Shown here: positions 27,387 through 31,211 of the stretch, one piece after another | Position numbering within the stretch: the first letter of the stretch is position 1 | Layout of the letters: the number at the start of each line of letters is the position of its first letter | Notes under the pieces: model-generated | Told to the model about the DNA's origin: nothing | The model's database searches: none | Seen by the model: only the letters and a program-made list of their open reading frames with translations | From: Pseudomonadota bacterium | GTDB lineage: Bacteria; Pseudomonadota; Gammaproteobacteria; Burkholderiales; Burkholderiaceae_D | NCBI GenBank assembly: GCA_023389425.1 | Contig: JAEWEK010000082.1 | Coordinates: 1-31,211 of the forward strand | Reading direction: 5' to 3' | Length of the DNA: 31,211 nt | Position numbers and translations under genes: made by a program

Positions 27387-27830
27387 ATGACTGATCCGCT
27401 GCACATCGTCTGTCCCCATTGCGATGCCGTCAACCGCGTGGCCGCCGAGCGCCTCGGCGACAATCCGGTGTGCGGCAAGTGCTCCCGGGCACTGTTCACC
27501 GGCATGCCTACCGACGTTGACAGTGAGCGCTTCAACAAGCACATCAGCCGCAACGACATTCCGGTGCTGGTGGATTTCTGGGCCGCGTGGTGCGGGCCAT
27601 GCAAGATGATGGCGCCGGCTTACGCGCAGGCGGCGCAGCGGCTCGAGCCGCGGGTGCGCTTATTGAAGGTCGATACCGAGGCTTCGCAGGACCTGGCGGC
27701 GCGCTTCGGCATTCGCAGCATTCCGACCCTGGCCCTGTTCGGCGGCGGGCGCGAGCTGGCGCGGCAGCCCGGCGCGATGGACACCGGCAATATCGTCGCG
27801 TGGACGCAGCAGGCGATGGCAAGAACTTAA
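27387..27830 (+). CDS. trxC: Thioredoxin TrxC (thioredoxin 2)
   Basis: A 147-residue cytosolic thiol-disulfide reductase. The N-terminal zinc ribbon distinguishes it from thioredoxin 1: Cys9-x2-Cys12 and Cys29-x2-Cys32. The thioredoxin fold follows with VLVDFWAAWCGPCKMMAPAY (active site Trp68, Cys69, Cys72) and the cis-proline SIPTLALF. It reduces disulfides, and in other proteobacteria it is induced by oxidative stress. GGAGGA lies just before the ATG, which decides the start in a much longer open frame. The small membrane-protein gene follows after 9 bp. Confidence 0.96.
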   Translation: MTDPLHIVCPHCDAVNRVAAERLGDNPVCGKCSRALFTGMPTDVDSERFNKHISRNDIPVLVDFWAAWCGPCKMMAPAYAQAAQRLEPRVRLLKVDTEASQDLAARFGIRSIPTLALFGGGRELARQPGAMDTGNIVAWTQQAMART

Positions 27831-27839
27831 GGAGCGACC

Positions 27840-28202
27840 ATGGCACAGCAACTTGTTCTGGACGAAGGGCTGGAAGATGCGAAGCAAACGGCCCGCCTGC
27901 TCTACCTGGCGCACGGCATCACCTTCTTCTTTTCGCTCGGCATGCTTTCGTTCTTGCCGCTGATTTTCAACTATGTGAAGCGGCCTTACACCGAGGGGAC
28001 GCTGGTATATAGCCACCACACGTGGATGATCCGCTCGTTCTGGATTTATATCGTGTGCCTGGTGGTGGCGGTGCTGCTGATATTTACCGTCATCGGGATT
28101 CCGCTGGCCTGGCTGATCGGGATCGTGGCGTGGCTGTGGAAGGCGTACCGGCTGATTCGCGGGTTTGTCGACCTGAATAACAATCGGCCGATGCCCGCGT
28201 AG
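27840..28202 (+). CDS. Small membrane protein, DUF4870-like
   Basis: A 120-residue protein with about three hydrophobic helices: LYLAHGITFFFSLGMLSFLPLIF, WIYIVCLVVAVLLIFTVIGI and PLAWLIGIVAWLWKAYRLIRG. The polar loop HHTWMIRSFW and the ending YRLIRGFVDLNNNRPMP match the DUF4870/TMEM-like family of small bacterial membrane proteins, whose function is not known. GGAG precedes the ATG. Co-transcription with trxC is likely from the 9-bp spacing. Confidence 0.85.
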   Translation: MAQQLVLDEGLEDAKQTARLLYLAHGITFFFSLGMLSFLPLIFNYVKRPYTEGTLVYSHHTWMIRSFWIYIVCLVVAVLLIFTVIGIPLAWLIGIVAWLWKAYRLIRGFVDLNNNRPMPA

Positions 28203-28235
28203 AACCACGCGGTATACCCGTCGTCCCGGTAGTGA

Positions 28236-29399
28236 TTAAAGCTTGCCCAGCGCCTGTTCGATATCCGCGATCAGGTCGTCGGTATCTTCGAGACCGATAT
28301 TGAAGCGCACCAGGATCCCCTGATCCGTCCAGTCGCGCCGCATCGACTGGATCCGGTACGGCATCACCAGGCTGTTCGCCCCGCCCCAGCTGTATCCCAG
28401 CCCGAACAGCTCCAGAGAATCGACGAAGCGATCCGTCTGCGCCTCCGTGTACTTCGGGTCGAACAGCACCGAGAACAGTCCGCCCGCGCCGGTGAAATCG
28501 CGCTTCCAGAACTCGTGTCCCGGGCAGTCTTCGAAAGCGGGATGCAGCACGCGCGTGATTTCCGGCCGAGCCTTGAGCCACGCCGCCACCTTGCGCGCGC
28601 TGGCGTCATGGGTCTCGAAGCGCAGCTTCATGGTCGGCAGCCCGCGCATCACCAGGTAGGCATCATCGCCCGACACGCCCATCCCCAGACGCATGTGCGC
28701 CATCGCGATGCGGTCGTTCAGTGCCTGGTCGCGCGTAATCACGGCGCCCATCAGCACGTCCGATCCGCCCGACTGGTATTTGGTCAGCGCCTGCATCACG
28801 ATATCGACGCCGAGGTCAAAGCCGCGTAGCGCCAGCCCCGCGGACCAGGTGTTATCCAGCGCGACCAGCGCGCCGCCCTCATGTGCGGCCTTGCAGATCG
28901 CCGGCAGGTCCGGCACTTCCATCGAGACGGAACCAGGCGACTCGGTCCACACCAGCTTCGTATTCGGCTGCATCAGCTCCGCGATGCCGGCACCGATCAT
29001 CGGATCGTAGTGGCGCGCGGTGATGCCGAAGTCCTGCGACAGCCAGCGTCCAAGCTCGCGGTTCGGGTTGTAGACGTTGTCCGGAAGGAGCACGTCGTCG
29101 CCGCTCTTGAGCAGGCCAAGGTCGATCATCGAGATCGCGGCGAGGCCCGACGGCGCCAGCAGGCAGTGCGTGCCGCCTTCTATCTCGGCCAGGCGCGCTT
29201 CGAGCGTGAAGGTGGTCGGCGTGCCGTGCAGCCCGTAGTTGTAGGAATTCTTGTTCTTCCAGTCGCCGCCGCGCATCGCCGCCACGTCCTTGAACAGGAC
29301 CGTGGAGGCATGGTGAATCGCGCTCGGGAAGGCGTCGAATCCTTGCGGCGCCTTGTAATCGGTGTGGATCAACTGGGTCTGCAGGTTCTTCTTCGCCAT
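28236..29399 (-). CDS. metC: Cystathionine beta-lyase (PLP enzyme)
   Basis: A 387-residue cytosolic enzyme of the Cys/Met metabolism PLP family. It most likely cleaves cystathionine to homocysteine, ammonia and pyruvate in methionine synthesis. Features are the N-terminal TQLIHTDYKAPQGFDAF, a YNYGLHGTPT segment (about 53-62, usual Tyr of the phosphate site), GTHCLLAPSGLAAISM, VYNPN (Tyr110 stacking on PLP), VALDNTWSAG (Asp182) and the Schiff-base Lys207 in QALTKYQSGGSDVLMG. The end, GGANSLVMPYRIQSMRRDW and RFNIGLED, fits MetC rather than MetB. GGGAG precedes the ATG. It lies 25 bp after rimO, probably in one transcript. Confidence 0.92.
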   Translation of the reverse strand: MAKKNLQTQLIHTDYKAPQGFDAFPSAIHHASTVLFKDVAAMRGGDWKNKNSYNYGLHGTPTTFTLEARLAEIEGGTHCLLAPSGLAAISMIDLGLLKSGDDVLLPDNVYNPNRELGRWLSQDFGITARHYDPMIGAGIAELMQPNTKLVWTESPGSVSMEVPDLPAICKAAHEGGALVALDNTWSAGLALRGFDLGVDIVMQALTKYQSGGSDVLMGAVITRDQALNDRIAMAHMRLGMGVSGDDAYLVMRGLPTMKLRFETHDASARKVAAWLKARPEITRVLHPAFEDCPGHEFWKRDFTGAGGLFSVLFDPKYTEAQTDRFVDSLELFGLGYSWGGANSLVMPYRIQSMRRDWTDQGILVRFNIGLEDTDDLIADIEQALGKL

Positions 29400-29424
29400 C
29401 GTTCGCTCCCGATTTTTGGAGGTC

Positions 29425-30879
29425 TTACGCCACCGTGGCCCACAGGTCGTGGGCGTCGGCCCTGGTCACGACCACGTCGATGAATTCGCCCACCGCCGGC
29501 TTCTGCTTGCCCGGCGCGAGCGCGCGCTTGATATGCACGACGCCGTCGATTTCCGGCGCGTCCGCCGCCGTACGGCCGATGGCTTCGCGCGCGCCGACTT
29601 CATCGACCAGCACACGCAGGGTCTTGCCGACCTTGGCCTGCATGCGCTTGGCCGAGATCTCTTCCTGCAGCAGCATCACGCGGGCGCGGCGCTCCTCGCG
29701 TACTTCTTCCGGCACCGGATTGGCCAGCGCGTTCGCGGTCGCGCCTTCGACCGGCGAGTAGGCGAAGCAGCCGAGTCGGTCGATCTGCGCTTCCTTCAGG
29801 AAGTCCAGCAAGTATTCGAATTCCTCTTCGGTCTCGCCCGGGAAGCCGGCGATGAAGGTCGAGCGGATCGTCAGGTCCGGGTTCATCTTGCGCCAGGCGA
29901 GGATGCGGTCGAGGTTCTTTTCGCCGCTGGCCGGGCGCTTCATGCGCTTCAGGACGTCGGGGTGCGCGTGCTGCAGCGGGATATCGAGGTAAGGCAGCAC
30001 GTGGCCATCGCCCATCAGCGGAATGACCTGGTCGACGTGCGGGTACGGGTAAACGTAGTGCAGGCGCACCCATGCGCCGTACTGCCTGGCCAGCTGGCCG
30101 AGCGATTCCACCAGCTGCGTCATGTGGGTCTTGACCGGGCGTCCGTTCCAGAAACCGGTGCGGAACTTGACGTCGACGCCGTAGGCGCTGGTGTCCTGCG
30201 AGATCACCAGCAGTTCCTTGACGCCGGCCTTGAACAGGTTTTCGGCCTCCACCATCAGGTCGCCGATCGGGCGCGACACCAGGTCGCCGCGCATCGACGG
30301 GATGATGCAGAAGCTGCAGCGGTGGTTGCAGCCTTCCGAAATTTTCAGGTAGGCGTAGTGCTTGGGCGTGAGCTTGATGCCGTGATCGGGCACCAGGTCG
30401 AGGAATGGGTCGTGCGGCTTGGGCAGGTGAGTGTGCACGCTGTCCATCACTTCGGCCACGGCGTGCGGGCCGGTCACCGCCAGCACCTTCGGATGCACCT
30501 TGGTGATGATGTCCTCGCCCGACGCATCCTTTTTCGCGCCGAGGCAGCCGGTGACGATCACCTTGCCGTTCTCGGCCAGCGCCTCGCCGATCGCGTCGAG
30601 CGACTCCTGCACCGCGGCGTCGATGAAGCCGCAAGTGTTGACGATCACGAGATCGGCGCCATTGTAGGAATTGGCGGTCTCGTAGCCTTCGGCGCGGAGC
30701 TGGGTCAGGATCTGCTCGGAGTCGACCAGCGCCTTGGGGCAGCCGAGCGATACGAAGCCGACTTTGGGCGCGGCGCCGGTCGCGTTCAGGGGCGCCGGCG
30801 GGATCGCGATGCTGGCGTCGGCCGGCGTGCTGGCGGCGGTGCTGGGGGCGGGAGCGGGATTGCGGCGGAGTTCAGGCAT
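29425..30879 (-). CDS. rimO: Ribosomal protein S12 methylthiotransferase RimO
   Basis: A 484-residue radical-SAM enzyme that methylthiolates an Asp of ribosomal protein S12. The MTTase domain has SLGCPKALVDSE (Cys47), VNTCGFIDAA (Cys83) and VTGCLGAK (Cys112), which hold the auxiliary 4Fe-4S cluster. The radical-SAM cluster is at GCNHRCSFCIIPSMRG (Cys184, Cys188, Cys191). FAYSPVEGATAN and a C-terminal TRAM domain (about 410-484) complete the RimO pattern and separate it from MiaB. An Ala/Pro/Thr-rich extension (about 1-38) precedes the core. No good Shine-Dalgarno sequence stands before the ATG, but no alternative Met lies before the core. Confidence 0.96.
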   Translation of the reverse strand: MPELRRNPAPAPSTAASTPADASIAIPPAPLNATGAAPKVGFVSLGCPKALVDSEQILTQLRAEGYETANSYNGADLVIVNTCGFIDAAVQESLDAIGEALAENGKVIVTGCLGAKKDASGEDIITKVHPKVLAVTGPHAVAEVMDSVHTHLPKPHDPFLDLVPDHGIKLTPKHYAYLKISEGCNHRCSFCIIPSMRGDLVSRPIGDLMVEAENLFKAGVKELLVISQDTSAYGVDVKFRTGFWNGRPVKTHMTQLVESLGQLARQYGAWVRLHYVYPYPHVDQVIPLMGDGHVLPYLDIPLQHAHPDVLKRMKRPASGEKNLDRILAWRKMNPDLTIRSTFIAGFPGETEEEFEYLLDFLKEAQIDRLGCFAYSPVEGATANALANPVPEEVREERRARVMLLQEEISAKRMQAKVGKTLRVLVDEVGAREAIGRTAADAPEIDGVVHIKRALAPGKQKPAVGEFIDVVVTRADAHDLWATVA

Positions 30880-30988
30880 GGCGGAATGCGAGGAAAATTC
30901 AGGGCAATCCGCGATTGTACAGGAAGCGGGGTGTGAGGGAGTAGCTTAAGGCCGGGTGCTTTACCCTTCCCGCACCCTTAAATACGTC

Positions 30989-31008
30989 GTCCCCGCGAAG
31001 GCGGGGAC
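30989..31008. repeat. REP-like palindrome
   Basis: GTCCCCGC, GAAG, GCGGGGAC forms a perfect 8-bp hairpin with a 4-base loop. It is followed by CCATAG, which pairs with the inverted copy at 31067-31082. Intergenic repeats of this form are common in Massilia-type genomes; this is from memory. Confidence 0.7.
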
Positions 31009-31082
31009 CCATAGAACATTTGAACAGTTGCACGACCTGCAATTGGCGGAGCGGCCTGCACGCCGTCTATGGGTCCCCGCCT
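30999..31082. repeat. 16-bp perfect inverted repeat pair
   Basis: AGGCGGGGACCCATAG (30999-31014) and its exact complement (31067-31082) flank 52 bp. The left arm belongs to a complete REP-like hairpin. The right arm is not followed by the expected second half, so it looks truncated. Confidence 0.75.
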
Positions 31083-31128
31083 GTGCGCACTACTGTCCGG
31101 AATAATTTGCTTGACTAAGCTGGGAGGG

Positions 31129-31193
31129 GTTGCAGGTATTGGATTTGGGGCGTATACCCGAGTTTGCCGACTCAACAAATCCAAACCTGCAAC
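31129..31193. repeat. Long imperfect stem-loop at the window edge
   Basis: A 19-base arm (31129-31147, starting GTTGCAGGT) pairs with an 18-base arm (31176-31193, ending ACCTGCAAC). One unpaired A interrupts two perfect 9-bp blocks, and the loop is 28 bases. It may be the subterminal structure of a mobile element or a regulatory hairpin for a gene beyond the window. Confidence 0.6.
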
Positions 31194-31211
31194 ATGTTCA
31201 GCATAACTACT

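Larger units (their letters stand above)
30880..31211. other. Right-end region without a convincing gene
   Basis: This 332-bp stretch holds the rimO upstream region (rimO reads left), a REP-like inverted repeat and an imperfect long stem-loop. A minus-strand frame is open from the window edge down to 30978, but it runs across the repeat and shows no protein-like pattern. Confidence 0.6.

Noticed and set aside
30978..31211. Minus-strand frame open from the window edge
   Set aside because: It reads through both arms of an inverted repeat and a stem-loop and shows no domain pattern. More likely non-coding.

Overview
This 31.2 kb window looks like chromosomal DNA of a high-GC betaproteobacterium, most likely Oxalobacteraceae (Massilia, Duganella or a relative). 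That placement is inferred from the strong third-position GC bias, the gene set (OPT transporter, class A PBP, fused LivM-LivG, Mut7-C RNase) and a REP-like GTCCCCGC/GCGGGGAC palindrome at the right edge. I saw no tRNA, rRNA, CRISPR array or complete insertion sequence.

Layout. 1-1089: an SRPBCC/AHSA1 gene cut by the left edge, convergent with a glutathione S-transferase gene whose stop codon it overlaps. 1120-3378 (-): an OPT-family transporter. 3538-7674 (+): a class A penicillin-binding protein (PBP1A), a cytosolic 5'-nucleotidase and an HTH-WYL regulator, closely packed. A perfect 15-bp palindrome follows at the end of the regulator, directly upstream of a second GST gene (7735-8352). 8455-12757 (+): mfd and serB, 4 bp apart. 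12959-13339: a small Tyr/Gly-rich lipoprotein with its own terminator. 13622-18455 (+): a complete branched-chain amino acid ABC transporter locus (binding protein, LivH, fused LivM-LivG, LivF), with an EamA exporter appended 1 bp downstream.

19392-25079 (-) is the accessory part of the window: a compact type VI secretion module in the order vgrG, effector candidate, candidate immunity gene, PAAR gene. It has lower GC than its surroundings in hand-counted samples. The VgrG carries a C-terminal transthyretin-like extension. The 515-residue effector candidate overlaps the vgrG stop codon by one base and has a C-terminal domain I cannot assign. The next gene contains two copies of a GxxxPxxGVWxP motif and resembles T6SS immunity proteins. 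A 17-bp direct repeat with one mismatch lies at the two outer edges of the module. This effector/immunity pair is the best candidate here for something undescribed.

25269-27257 (-): a conserved-looking hypothetical gene, a Ub-Mut7-C RNase and a DUF72 gene in one tight cluster. 27387-28202 (+): trxC and a small membrane protein gene. 28236-30879 (-): rimO followed by a cystathionine beta-lyase gene. The last 330 bp hold no convincing gene. They contain a REP-like inverted repeat that appears interrupted, then a long imperfect stem-loop that could be the edge of a mobile element continuing beyond the window.
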